DNA of 64,000 nucleotides from Hyphomicrobiales bacterium (GTDB lineage: Bacteria > Pseudomonadota > Alphaproteobacteria > Rhizobiales > Rhizobiaceae). A program made the translations under genes and the position numbers. Location: positions 82,174-146,173 of the forward strand of contig UCFC01000020.1 in the NCBI GenBank assembly GCA_900471515.1, in the 5' to 3' direction. Positions 29,169 through 37,722 of the stretch are shown in pieces. The notes below the pieces were generated by a model. It was not told the origin of the DNA and did no database searches. It worked only from the letters and a program-made list of their open reading frames with translations. Position 1 is the first letter of the stretch; each line of letters begins with the position of its first letter.

Positions 29169-30167
29169 TCAGATTTCGGTATCGGTCTGTTTGGGGGCAT
29201 CGGCATCCTTGTTCGGGGTGAGGGCGATCGCCTTGCGGGTATCGGCCAGACCAAGCACGAGGATGAAAAGGGCCGGCAGCATCATGGTGCATGCCAGGTA
29301 GCTCAGGATGAGGGCCGGCAGGCGCCAGTCCTTGCCGCGCGTGCGGAAGTGCAGGGCGGCGAAGCCGGACATCAGGAAGCCGGCGCCGAAGGCTCCGACA
29401 ACGGTGGCGCCGATCATCGCCGGAACGCCGCCCATGAAGGTGGCGGCCAGACCGGCGAGGAAGACGAAGATGGAATTGCGGTTCATGCGCAGCGACGAGG
29501 GGATATCCTCGCGCGGGCGCAGGGCCTTGCCGGACGCGGTCACGATGCGCGTCGCGACATAATAGGCGGCAAACAGCATCACCACCCAGATGCCGCCCTG
29601 GATTGCCGGCAGCATGAGGACGACGAGCGATTTGGTCTGTGCGGTGGCGGCCGGATCCGGAACGAAATCCGGCTGCTGCTCCTGCAGCGAGTTCATCAGC
29701 GCATCGACCATCTGATTGGTGATGTCGGGTCCGTAGCCGATCATGATGCCGGTCACGATGACGGCGAAGGTGACGAGACCGCACAGATGCAGCAGGATAT
29801 CCGACAGCGGATACCAGGCGAGCAGGTTGTCCGGGCCGCCGAGTTCGGAAGCCGGGCGCGCGAGATTGGCAAGATGGCTGAGCCAGCCTGCCGGCAGCAG
29901 CGTCACCAGCGTCATGACCAGCGCGAAGGACGGTGAGATGGCGACCGCGCCGACGACCGCGGCAGTGACGACGGCGGAAATCGCCGCGAGATTGCCCCAG
30001 CCGAGGCCGACCAGCAGAATGGGAAGCGCGGAAGCGGCGTAGAGAACGGCACTGAACGACGGCTGCATGCTCGCGCCAAGCACCAGCAAGGCGGCGGTCA
30101 CTCCGGCAAGTGCGCCGGTCGCAAGCGTTTTCGGGTTCGGTCGTATCACTTCGCTGTCCTGCTTCAT
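29169..30167 (-). CDS. DUF2232 family membrane protein
   Basis: 332 residues with about eight hydrophobic helices, conserved between rpsR and rplI in alphaproteobacteria. The sequence GLGWGNLAAISAVVTA, LLPAGWLSHLANLAR and the loop GPDNLLAWYPL are recognisable DUF2232 features. Function is not established; the fold is related to S-component or ABC2-like small-molecule membrane proteins only by remote comparison. The start is ATG 30167 (a TTG lies one codon upstream). Spacing to rplI is 21 bases. Confidence 0.87.
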   Translation of the reverse strand: MKQDSEVIRPNPKTLATGALAGVTAALLVLGASMQPSFSAVLYAASALPILLVGLGWGNLAAISAVVTAAVVGAVAISPSFALVMTLVTLLPAGWLSHLANLARPASELGGPDNLLAWYPLSDILLHLCGLVTFAVIVTGIMIGYGPDITNQMVDALMNSLQEQQPDFVPDPAATAQTKSLVVLMLPAIQGGIWVVMLFAAYYVATRIVTASGKALRPREDIPSSLRMNRNSIFVFLAGLAATFMGGVPAMIGATVVGAFGAGFLMSGFAALHFRTRGKDWRLPALILSYLACTMMLPALFILVLGLADTRKAIALTPNKDADAPKQTDTEI

Positions 30168-30258
30168 CAAGCAGTTAGAGGATTTCCCTGAATCTGTCCG
30201 GGAGATGCCTCAACATGGGTTTTCTGGTTCCGATCCGCGCCCATCGCGGAAGGGAGGA

Positions 30259-30283
30259 AGCCCCGGATCGGAAATCCGGGGCT
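30259..30283 (-). other. Strong hairpin between rpsR and DUF2232 gene
   Basis: Perfect 10-bp stem AGCCCCGGAT/ATCCGGGGCT with a 5-base loop, 12 bases past the rpsR stop and inside the operon. There is no T-run. It may be an attenuator or an mRNA-processing signal that lowers expression of the membrane protein relative to the ribosomal proteins. Confidence 0.45.
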
Positions 30284-30294
30284 CCGATAGTCAA

Positions 30295-30543
30295 TCAGGC
30301 GACGACGTACGGCAGCAGGCCGAGGAAGCGGGCGCGCTTGATCGCCTGGGCGAGTTCGCGCTGCTTCTTCTGGGAAACGGCCGTGATGCGGGACGGAACG
30401 ATCTTGCCGCGCTCGGAAATGTAGCGCTGCAGGAGACGGACGTCCTTGTAGTCGATGCGCGGAGCGTTTGCGCCCGAGAAGGGGCAGGTCTTGCGACGAC
30501 GGTGGAACGGACGACGGACCGGAGCGGAGGAAGATTCAGACAT
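30295..30543 (-). CDS. rpsR: 30S ribosomal protein S18
   Basis: 82 residues, with the conserved basic core [22 protein letters not shown] (shown here by its parts [10 protein letters not shown] and IDYKDVRLL), the motif [15 protein letters not shown] and the ending [10 protein letters not shown]. It binds S6 on the ribosomal platform. It follows rpsF after 12 bases, so the two partner proteins are made from one transcript. Confidence 0.97.
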   Translation of the reverse strand: MSESSSAPVRRPFHRRRKTCPFSGANAPRIDYKDVRLLQRYISERGKIVPSRITAVSQKKQRELAQAIKRARFLGLLPYVVA

Positions 30544-30555
30544 TCTTATTTCTCC

Positions 30556-31014
30556 TTATGCACGGTCTTCGCGGGGAGCGCGGTCCGGACGCGGAGCGCG
30601 CTGGAACTCGCCGTCACGGCGCGGCGGACGGTCGCCGAATTCGCGGCGCGGGCCACGGTCGCCGCCTTCACGCGGGCCACGGTCGTCGCGGTCGCGCTTC
30701 TGCATCATGGCAGACGGGCCGTCTTCGTGCTTTTCGACAGCGATGGTCATGTAGCGAAGAACGTCTTCGCTGATGCGCATCTGGCGTTCCATTTCCTGGA
30801 TCGCAGCTGCCGGCGCATCGATGTCCATCAGGGCATAGTGCGCCTTGCGGTTCTTCTTGATGCGGTAGGTGAGGGACTTGAGGCCCCAGTTTTCGATACG
30901 CCCGACCTTGCCGCCGTATGCTTCGATCACGCCCTTGTACTGTTCTACGAGGGCATCGACCTGCTGCGACGTGATATCCTGTCGGGCAAGGAATACATGT
31001 TCATAAAGAGCCAT
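30556..31014 (-). CDS. rpsF: 30S ribosomal protein S6
   Basis: 152 residues from ATG 31014 ([14 protein letters not shown]). The S6 fold covers residues 1-95, with [20 protein letters not shown] and HYALMDIDA conserved. A C-terminal tail of about 55 residues is rich in Arg, Asp, Gly and Pro (repeats of the [14 protein letters not shown] and APRPDRAP type) and should be disordered; such tails occur in rhizobial S6. First gene of the operon; the leader has a small hairpin (31035-31072). Confidence 0.97.
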   Translation of the reverse strand: MALYEHVFLARQDITSQQVDALVEQYKGVIEAYGGKVGRIENWGLKSLTYRIKKNRKAHYALMDIDAPAAAIQEMERQMRISEDVLRYMTIAVEKHEDGPSAMMQKRDRDDRGPREGGDRGPRREFGDRPPRRDGEFQRAPRPDRAPREDRA

Positions 31015-31034
31015 GACAGCTTTGCCTTTCTTGC

Positions 31035-31072
31035 GTTGATCAGAACCCGGCATTCGGCGGCTAAGCCTCAAC
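31035..31072 (-). promoter_or_regulatory. Candidate structured leader upstream of rpsF
   Basis: On the mRNA, GUUGA and UCAAC close a 38-base segment that carries GCCGCCGAAUGCCGGG internally, 20 bases before the rpsF start. Many bacteria regulate rpsF through an S6:S18-binding leader with an exposed CCG; this segment is a candidate by position and CCG content only. The rest of the 513-base gap 31015-31527 holds the rpsF promoter region, a frameshifted remnant (31286-31433) and the terminator at 31483. Confidence 0.3.
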
Positions 31073-31285
31073 GACTGCTCCTGAGAGGCATGATACGCCA
31101 AGCAAGAAAAGCGTTTCCGAGACGGTCGAGAGCGGAGACACGGGAGGCTGGAACGCTTCCGTTCCAAACGGTTTGCACGAGGCAGACCGGCCCTCCGTTC
31201 AGCCACCAGCCAGAAGACCGGGTTAACGAACAGGCGCGCTTATACGGATTTTTGCGCGAAAGGCAAGGGAAGGCGGCAAGAAACC

Positions 31286-31433
31286 TTATTTCGTCGCATC
31301 CGGCCGAAAGAAGGCGGTCTGTCCCGGCGGAATGTCGATGAAGAACCGGTCGTCGGCGAAGGGCAGCCGCTGCGTTCGGAAAAATCACGTGCTGGAACTG
31401 AAAGTATGGCGCCCGTGACCGGTTGGCTGCCAC
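31286..31433 (-). pseudogene. Short frameshifted reading frame upstream of rpsF
   Basis: From GTG 31433 one frame reads VAANRSRAPYFQFQHVIF; after the T5 run near 31385 the coding-like sequence continues in another frame as RTQRLPFADDRFFIDIPPG and then QTAFFRPDATK before TAA at 31286. Deleting one T joins the two into about 48 residues. I do not recognise the product. It may be a decayed gene, a base-call error, or chance. Confidence 0.3.
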
Positions 31434-31482
31434 TTACCGGCGAAATGCGAACACAAACAGGGGCCGTCGCCTGTCGGACATG

Positions 31483-31510
31483 AAAAAAGGGCGCGATCTC
31501 CCGCGCCCTT
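31483..31510 (-). terminator. Intrinsic terminator of the aldo/keto reductase gene
   Basis: On minus AAGGGCGCGG-GAGAT-CGCGCCCTTTTTTC: stem plus T-run, 18 bases past the stop codon at 31528. A clear rho-independent terminator. Confidence 0.9.
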
Positions 31511-31527
31511 CGCAAATTCCCAGGCCG

Positions 31528-32571
31528 TCAGAGCGGCATCGGATACTGCCGGTGAACCTTCTCGATCTCTGCCAGCACGTCGCTGCCGAGTTTGACGCCG
31601 GCCGATCCGATATCCGTCTTCAGCTGCGCCATCGAGGTCGCGCCGATGATGACGGAGGTCATGAAGCGGCGGGTCAGGCAGAAGGCGAGCGCCATCTGCG
31701 AAGGGTCGAGCCCGTGGCGGGCGGCAATGTCGAGATAGGCCCGCGTCGGCGCTTCCTGCAGCGGCTGCAGGCGGCCGCCGAGATCGCCGTTGATCGCGGC
31801 GCGCGTGCCCGCCGGCTTTTCGCCGTTGATGTATTTGCCGGTCAGGATTCCCGCGGCAAGCGGCGAATAGGCCAGCAGGCCGACATTTTCGTGATGGGAA
31901 AGTTCGGCCAGGTCGAGATCGAAATGGCGATAGAGAAGATTGTACTCGTTCTGCACGCTGGCCACGCGCGGCAGGTTCAGCTGCTCGGACAGCGTCACGT
32001 ATTTCTGGATGCCCCAGGTGGTTTCGTTGGACAGGCCGAAGGCGCGGATCTTGCCCGCCTTCACCAGTTCGCCCATGGCCTCGACGATCTCGGTCATGTT
32101 GGCGACGGCTTTTGCGCTGTCCTGCTTGAACGGGTCGTAGTGCCAGCTCTGGCGGAAATGGAAATGGCCGCGGTTCGGCCAGTGGACCTGGTAGAGATCG
32201 ATGTAATCGGTCTTGAGCCGTTTCAGGCTGGCGTCGATCGCAAGCCTGATGTTTTTGGCATCGGCGCCTTCGCCGTCGCGCAGATAGGAGCGGCCCGTGC
32301 CGGCGACCTTGGTGGCAAGCACGATATCTGCGCGCTTGCCGGTCTTTTCAAACCAGCTGCCGATATATTCTTCCGTGCGGCCCTGCGTTTCGGCCGAAAC
32401 CGGCGTCGTCGGGTAGAGTTCGGCCGTGTCGAAGAAATTGATGCCTTCCTGGACGGCGTAGTCCATCTGCTCGTGGGCTTCCGCCTCGCTGTTCTGCGTG
32501 CCCCAGGTCATCGTTCCCAGGCAAATTTCGGAAACGGAAATATCTGTGCGGCCTAATTTATTGTATTTCAT
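31528..32571 (-). CDS. Aldo/keto reductase, Tas-like
   Basis: 347 residues from ATG 32571 (MKYNKLGRTDISVSEICLGTMTWG). The (beta/alpha)8 aldo-keto reductase fold shows FFDTAELYP (catalytic Asp and Tyr), the Lys in LATKVAG, the His in YQVHWPNR and the NADPH-binding GATSMAQLKTDI. The insert and the GTMTWGTQN start resemble Tas/YajO. The physiological substrate is unknown. It diverges from fabD across a 208-base gap. Confidence 0.92.
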   Translation of the reverse strand: MKYNKLGRTDISVSEICLGTMTWGTQNSEAEAHEQMDYAVQEGINFFDTAELYPTTPVSAETQGRTEEYIGSWFEKTGKRADIVLATKVAGTGRSYLRDGEGADAKNIRLAIDASLKRLKTDYIDLYQVHWPNRGHFHFRQSWHYDPFKQDSAKAVANMTEIVEAMGELVKAGKIRAFGLSNETTWGIQKYVTLSEQLNLPRVASVQNEYNLLYRHFDLDLAELSHHENVGLLAYSPLAAGILTGKYINGEKPAGTRAAINGDLGGRLQPLQEAPTRAYLDIAARHGLDPSQMALAFCLTRRFMTSVIIGATSMAQLKTDIGSAGVKLGSDVLAEIEKVHRQYPMPL

Positions 32572-32779
32572 CGGGAACCTTGAACGTCGTCTGAGAAAGG
32601 GAAGGGCTTGCGAAGAACCGCGCAAATCTAGGCTGGATTTGCTGAAGCGCAAGAGAAAAAACCGGGCTTTCCCGCTGGCGCGAAAGGCTTTGGAGAGAAT
32701 CGGCCGCCACTTGACTCTCAAGGAAAGAATGTCAATTGGAGGCGAAATGGCCCGATGGGCACTATCGAGGAACTGAAAA

Positions 32780-33724
32780 ATGACCGTTGCTTTCACTTTT
32801 CCCGGCCAGGGCAGCCAGGCCGTCGGCATGGGCAAGGATCTCGCCGAGAGCTTCGCGGAAGCCCGCGCCGTTTTCGAAGAGGTCGACGAAGCGCTCGGTG
32901 AAAAGCTTTCCGACACCATGTTCAACGGTCCCGAAGACAAGCTGACGCTGACGGCCAATGCCCAGCCGGCGCTGATGGCCGTCTCCATGGCCGTCATCCG
33001 CGTTCTGGAGGCCAGGGGTCTCGACCTGAAGGCCAGGGTCGCCTATGTCGCCGGCCATTCGCTCGGCGAATATTCCGCCCTCTGTGCCGCCGGCACCTTC
33101 TCCATCGCCGATACGGCCCGCCTTCTGCGCATTCGCGGCAATGCCATGCAGGCCGCCGTGCCGGTCGGCGTCGGCGCCATGGCCGCCATCATCGGCCTCG
33201 AACATGCCGATGTGCAGGCCGTCTGCGAAGAGGCTGCGGCCATCGGCTCCTGTCAGATCGCCAATGACAATGGCGGCGGCCAGCTCGTCATATCCGGTGA
33301 GAAGTCGGCTGTCGAAAAGGCGGCCGGCCTTGCGACCGAAAAGGGCGCCAAGCGCGCCATCCTGCTGCCGGTCTCCGCGCCCTTCCATTCGAAGCTGATG
33401 GCGCCCGCCGCCGACGCCATGCGCGAGGCGCTGGCCGGCGTGAAGAAGGCCGATCCGCGCGTGCCGCTCATCGCCAACGTCCGTGCCGCCCCCGTCACGG
33501 ATGCCGAAGAAATCGCAAGCCTTCTCGTCGAGCAGGTCACGGGTCAGGTCCGCTGGCGCGAGACGGTGGAATGGTTTGCCGCAAACGGCGTGACCACGCT
33601 TTACGAACTCGGCGCCGGCAAGGTGCTCACCGGCCTTGCGCGCCGCATCGACAAGACTGTCAATGGCGTCCCGGTCAACGGCCCGGCCGATATCGACGCC
33701 GCCATTGCCGCTCTCACGGCCTGA
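32780..33724 (+). CDS. fabD: Malonyl-CoA:ACP transacylase
   Basis: 314 residues. The substrate loop FPGQGSQ at residues 7-13, the nucleophile Ser in GHSLGEY (about 93), the Arg in RLLRIRG and the His in SAPFHSKLM are all present. It loads malonyl onto acyl carrier protein for fatty acid synthesis. The ATG has GAGGAACTG upstream. fabG follows after 27 bases. Confidence 0.96.
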   Translation: MTVAFTFPGQGSQAVGMGKDLAESFAEARAVFEEVDEALGEKLSDTMFNGPEDKLTLTANAQPALMAVSMAVIRVLEARGLDLKARVAYVAGHSLGEYSALCAAGTFSIADTARLLRIRGNAMQAAVPVGVGAMAAIIGLEHADVQAVCEEAAAIGSCQIANDNGGGQLVISGEKSAVEKAAGLATEKGAKRAILLPVSAPFHSKLMAPAADAMREALAGVKKADPRVPLIANVRAAPVTDAEEIASLLVEQVTGQVRWRETVEWFAANGVTTLYELGAGKVLTGLARRIDKTVNGVPVNGPADIDAAIAALTA

Positions 33725-33751
33725 TTGCCCACTCAAACAAGGAACGTTCCC

Positions 33752-34489
33752 ATGTTCGATCTTTCCGGCCGCAAGGCTCTCGTCACCGGCGCATCGGGCG
33801 GTATCGGCGAGGAAATCGCCCGCCTTCTCCACAAGCAGGGCGCCATCGTCGGCCTGCACGGCACCCGCGTCGAAAAGCTCGAAGCTCTGGCGGGCGAGCT
33901 TGGCGAGCGCGTCAAGATCTTCCCGGCGAACCTGTCGGATCGCGACGAGGTCAAGGCGCTCGGCCAGAAGGCGGAAGCCGATCTCGAAGGCGTCGATATC
34001 CTGGTCAACAATGCCGGCATCACCAGGGACGGTCTCTTCGTGCGCATGAGCGACGAGGACTGGGATGCCGTTCTCGAAGTGAACCTGACGGCGACCTTCC
34101 GCCTGACGCGCGAACTCACCCATCCGATGATGCGCCGCCGTTACGGCCGCATCATCAACATCACCTCCGTTGTCGGCGTCACCGGCAATCCCGGCCAGGC
34201 GAACTATTGCGCCTCCAAGGCCGGCATGATCGGCTTCACGAAGTCGCTGGCCCAGGAAATCGCCACCCGCAACGTGACCGTCAACTGCGTTGCCCCGGGC
34301 TTTATCGAAAGCGCCATGACCGGCAAGCTGAACGACAAGCAGAAGGAAGCGATCATGGGCGCCATTCCCATGAAGCGCATGGGTACCGGCGCCGAAGTGG
34401 CCTCCGCCGTTGCCTATCTCGCCTCCGCCGAGGCCGGTTATATGACGGGTCAGACGCTGCACGTGAACGGCGGCATGGCCATGATCTGA
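33752..34489 (+). CDS. fabG: 3-oxoacyl-ACP reductase
   Basis: 245 residues, from ATG 33752 with AAGGAAC upstream. SDR landmarks: TGASGGIGEEIA, NNAGITRD, the Ser in ITSVVG and YCASKAG; the C-terminus NGGMAMI is the FabG ending. It reduces the beta-keto group on ACP-bound chains with NADPH. It is co-transcribed with fabD. Confidence 0.96.
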   Translation: MFDLSGRKALVTGASGGIGEEIARLLHKQGAIVGLHGTRVEKLEALAGELGERVKIFPANLSDRDEVKALGQKAEADLEGVDILVNNAGITRDGLFVRMSDEDWDAVLEVNLTATFRLTRELTHPMMRRRYGRIINITSVVGVTGNPGQANYCASKAGMIGFTKSLAQEIATRNVTVNCVAPGFIESAMTGKLNDKQKEAIMGAIPMKRMGTGAEVASAVAYLASAEAGYMTGQTLHVNGGMAMI

Positions 34490-34774
34490 AACGATTAGCT
34501 GCCGCGGTCGCCGATTTCAGCCAATAGCGTGTTGAGCAATCACGAACGGTTGATTTTCTGGCTTTGCGGCAGACTTAAAGCATGTTAAGCGGGCCATGAC
34601 TGTGTACAGTCGTCCCGAAAAAGCAGACGGACCGGCGGGCTTTTCGCAAGCCTGGGACTTCTCTAAAGCCGGGTAAACGAGTTTGCCGAGGATGTCTGAA
34701 AGCATCGCAGGCTGAAACAGGGTAGGGGTGTCAGAAAGACATTCCGATCAGGACATAAGGTCGAGGAAACCGAC

Positions 34775-35011
34775 ATGAGCGATATCGCAGAACGCGTAAA
34801 GAAAATTGTTATTGATCATCTTGGCGTCGATGCCGACAAGGTTGTCGAGAGCGCCAGCTTTATCGACGATCTGGGCGCTGACTCGCTCGACACGGTCGAA
34901 CTGGTCATGGCTTTCGAAGAAGAATTCGGCGTTGAAATTCCCGACGACGCTGCTGACTCGATCCTGACGGTTGGCGACGCCGTGAAGTTTATTGAAAAGG
35001 CTCAGGCCTGA
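34775..35011 (+). CDS. acpP: Acyl carrier protein
   Basis: 78 residues. The phosphopantetheine Ser is in [20 protein letters not shown] (DSL, residue 37-39), and the protein is acidic with the conserved IPDDAADSI. The 285-base gap upstream (34490-34774) contains no gene and must hold a separate strong promoter, as usual for acpP. An intrinsic terminator follows at 35027. Confidence 0.98.
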   Translation: MSDIAERVKKIVIDHLGVDADKVVESASFIDDLGADSLDTVELVMAFEEEFGVEIPDDAADSILTVGDAVKFIEKAQA

Positions 35012-35026
35012 TTCTGCGCATTCGAG

Positions 35027-35059
35027 AAAGGGCGGGCCAAGAGTCCGCCCTTTTCTTTT
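35027..35059 (+). terminator. Intrinsic terminator after acpP
   Basis: AAAGGGCGG-GCCAAGAGT-CCGCCCTTT followed by TCTTTT, 16 bases past the acpP stop. It should separate the abundant acpP message from fabF, allowing partial read-through. Confidence 0.88.
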
Positions 35060-35104
35060 GAGCATGTTTCTCCATAAAACATAACAGACGGGGGAAAGCA
35101 GTCG

Positions 35105-36367
35105 ATGAGAAGGGTCGTCATTACAGGTACCGGCATGGTATCGCCCTTGGGATGCGGAACGGAAGTGACCTGGTCCCGCCTGCTTGCGGGAGCCAACGGC
35201 GCCCGCCTCGTGACCGAATTCGAGGTCGAGGATCTCCCCGCCAAGATCGCCTGCCGCATTCCCGTCGGCGACGGTTCCGACGGCACCTTCAATCCGGACG
35301 ACTGGATGGAGCCGAAGGAACAGCGCAAGGTAGACCCCTTCATCATCTACGGCATGGCCGCTGCCGACATGGCGCTGAACGACGCCAACTGGCATCCCGA
35401 AACCGACGAGGACCAGATCGCCACCGGCGTGCTGATCGGTTCCGGCATCGGCGGCATCGAGGGTATTGTCGAAGCCGGCTATACGCTGCGCGACAAAGGC
35501 CCGCGCCGCATCTCTCCCTTCTTCATTCCCGGCCGCCTGATCAACCTCGTCTCCGGCCAGGTCTCCATCCGCCACAAGCTGCGCGGCCCCAACCATTCGG
35601 TCGTCACCGCCTGCTCCACCGGCGCGCACGCCATTGGCGACGCTGCCCGCCTGATCGCGCTCGGCGATGCCGATGTCATGGTCGCCGGCGGCACGGAATC
35701 CCCGGTCAGCCGCATTTCGCTTGCCGGCTTTGCTGCCTGCAAGGCGCTGTCGACGCAGCATAACGACGACCCGCAGAAGGCCTCGCGCCCCTATGACAAG
35801 GACCGTGACGGTTTCGTCATGGGCGAGGGCGCCGGCATCGTGGTTCTCGAAGAGCTGGACCACGCGCTGGCACGCGGCGCCAAGATCTATGCCGAAGTGG
35901 TCGGCTACGGCCTTTCCGGCGATGCCTTCCACATCACCGCCCCGTCGGAAGACGGCGAAGGCGCGTTCCGCTGCATGACCATGGCGCTGAAGCGCGCCGG
36001 TCTGACGCCGGCCGATGTCGATTACATCAACGCCCACGGCACCTCGACCATGGCCGATACGATCGAGCTCGGCGCCGTCGAGCGGCTCGTCGGCAATGCG
36101 GCCTCGAAAATATCGATGTCGTCGACCAAATCCGCGACCGGCCATCTTCTCGGTGCCGCCGGCGCCATCGAGGCGATCTTCACAACCCTCGCAATCAGGG
36201 ATAACGTCGCCCCCCCGACGCTCAATCTCGACAACCCGGAACGGGAAACGGCAATCGATCTTGTTCCGCACAAGGCTCGTGAGCGAGAAATCAACGTGGC
36301 GCTGTCCAACTCGTTCGGATTCGGCGGCACGAATGCATCGCTCGTGCTGCGCCGCTACGTCGCGTAA
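35105..36367 (+). CDS. fabF: 3-oxoacyl-ACP synthase II
   Basis: 420 residues. The catalytic Cys is in TACSTGAHAIGDA (about residue 168), with His residues in NAHGTST and KSATGHLLGAAG. It condenses malonyl-ACP with acyl-ACP for chain elongation. It starts at ATG 35105 after GGGGGAAAGCAGTCG and lies 93 bases after acpP with a terminator in between. Confidence 0.97.
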   Translation: MRRVVITGTGMVSPLGCGTEVTWSRLLAGANGARLVTEFEVEDLPAKIACRIPVGDGSDGTFNPDDWMEPKEQRKVDPFIIYGMAAADMALNDANWHPETDEDQIATGVLIGSGIGGIEGIVEAGYTLRDKGPRRISPFFIPGRLINLVSGQVSIRHKLRGPNHSVVTACSTGAHAIGDAARLIALGDADVMVAGGTESPVSRISLAGFAACKALSTQHNDDPQKASRPYDKDRDGFVMGEGAGIVVLEELDHALARGAKIYAEVVGYGLSGDAFHITAPSEDGEGAFRCMTMALKRAGLTPADVDYINAHGTSTMADTIELGAVERLVGNAASKISMSSTKSATGHLLGAAGAIEAIFTTLAIRDNVAPPTLNLDNPERETAIDLVPHKAREREINVALSNSFGFGGTNASLVLRRYVA

Positions 36368-36440
36368 CAGGCGGTTTACGAGCACGGGCGAACGTCAAAC
36401 GGCGTCATGAAGAGCGGCAGAACCTGTTTTTGCCGCATTA

Positions 36441-36458
36441 CTTCGCGAAATAGCGAAG
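36441..36458 (+). other. Small hairpin between fabF and mltG
   Basis: CTTCGC/GCGAAG with a 6-base loop, 28 bases before the mltG GTG. There is no T-run right after it, so it may only be a spacer structure. Confidence 0.3.
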
Positions 36459-36485
36459 CGGGGGCCAAGTTTTAGAGGATTGCCG

Positions 36486-37706
36486 GTGAGCGATACGACC
36501 AACCAGAGCAGCGACAACGGCCAGCCGGCGCAGAAGGGACCGATCATCCCGAAATCGCCGAACGAAGCCCTGCGCCCGGAACGCGTTCCCGAGCCGCCGA
36601 AGCGCTCCCGGAATGCGCGCAGCCAGGTCGTCCTCTTCCTGAATTTCGTCATGACCATGGCGGTGGTCGTCTGCATCGCCGGTCTCATCGGCTTCTATTA
36701 CGCCATCACCGCCTATCAGAGCCCCGGCCCGCTGCAGACGAACACCAATTTCATCGTTCGCAGCGGCGCGGGCCTTGCCGAGATCTCCGCCAACCTCGAG
36801 CGCAACCTCATCATCTCGGATGCCCGCGTCTTCCGCTATCTGACCGCGACGCATCTCAACGCCGGCGAAAGCCTCAAGGCGGGCGAATACGAGATCAAGG
36901 CGCATGCGTCCATGAACGAGATCATGGAACTCCTGAAATCGGGCAAGTCGATCCTCTATTCCGTCTCCTTCCCGGAAGGGCTGACGGTGCGGCAGATGTT
37001 CGACCGGATGCTGGACGATCCGGTTCTCGAAGGCGACCTGCCGGCAGCGCTCCCGGCGGAGGGCAGTCTGCGGCCCGATACCTACAAGTTCTCGCGCGGC
37101 ACCAAGCGGTCTGAAATCATCGACCAGATGGCGGCTGCCCAGCAGAAGCTCGTCGACCAGATCTGGGAACGGCGCGACCCCTCCCTGCTCCTGAAGAGCA
37201 AGGAGGAGTTCGTAACGCTTGCCTCGATCGTCGAGAAGGAGACCGGCGTGGCGGACGAGCGCGCCCATGTCGCCTCTGTCTTCCTGAACCGTCTCGGCAA
37301 GGGCATGCGCCTGCAATCCGATCCGACCATCATCTACGGCCTCTTCGGCGGCGAGGGCAAACCCTCCGACCGGCCGATCTACCAGTCGGACCTGAAGAAG
37401 GAGACGCCGTACAATACCTATCTCATCAAGGGCCTGCCGCCGACGCCGATCGCCAATCCCGGCAAGGACGCGCTGGAGGCGGTTGCCAACCCTTGGAAGA
37501 CACAGGATCTCTATTTCGTCGCCGACGGCACGGGCGGCCACGTCTTTGCCGCGACGCTCGAAGATCACAATGCCAACGTCAAGCGCTGGCGCAAGCTGGA
37601 AGCCGACAAGGGCGCCGATCCCGAAATTGCCGTCGACGGACAGCCGGAGGATCAGCCCGCGGACAATACATCCGCCGTTCCGCCGAAGAAAAAGAAGATC
37701 AACTGA
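36486..37706 (+). CDS. mltG: Endolytic murein transglycosylase
   Basis: 406 residues from GTG 36486, chosen because AGAGGA lies six bases upstream; a TTG at 36480 is in frame. A basic cytoplasmic N-terminus precedes one membrane helix (about 47-72), then a LysM-like segment and the YceG domain with the catalytic Glu in LASIVEKETGVADERAHVA. It cleaves nascent glycan strands and so sets peptidoglycan chain length. The C-terminus is a charged, Pro-rich tail ending KKKKIN. Confidence 0.93.
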   Translation: MSDTTNQSSDNGQPAQKGPIIPKSPNEALRPERVPEPPKRSRNARSQVVLFLNFVMTMAVVVCIAGLIGFYYAITAYQSPGPLQTNTNFIVRSGAGLAEISANLERNLIISDARVFRYLTATHLNAGESLKAGEYEIKAHASMNEIMELLKSGKSILYSVSFPEGLTVRQMFDRMLDDPVLEGDLPAALPAEGSLRPDTYKFSRGTKRSEIIDQMAAAQQKLVDQIWERRDPSLLLKSKEEFVTLASIVEKETGVADERAHVASVFLNRLGKGMRLQSDPTIIYGLFGGEGKPSDRPIYQSDLKKETPYNTYLIKGLPPTPIANPGKDALEAVANPWKTQDLYFVADGTGGHVFAATLEDHNANVKRWRKLEADKGADPEIAVDGQPEDQPADNTSAVPPKKKKIN

Positions 37707-37722
37707 TATCGGGAGGCCTTTG

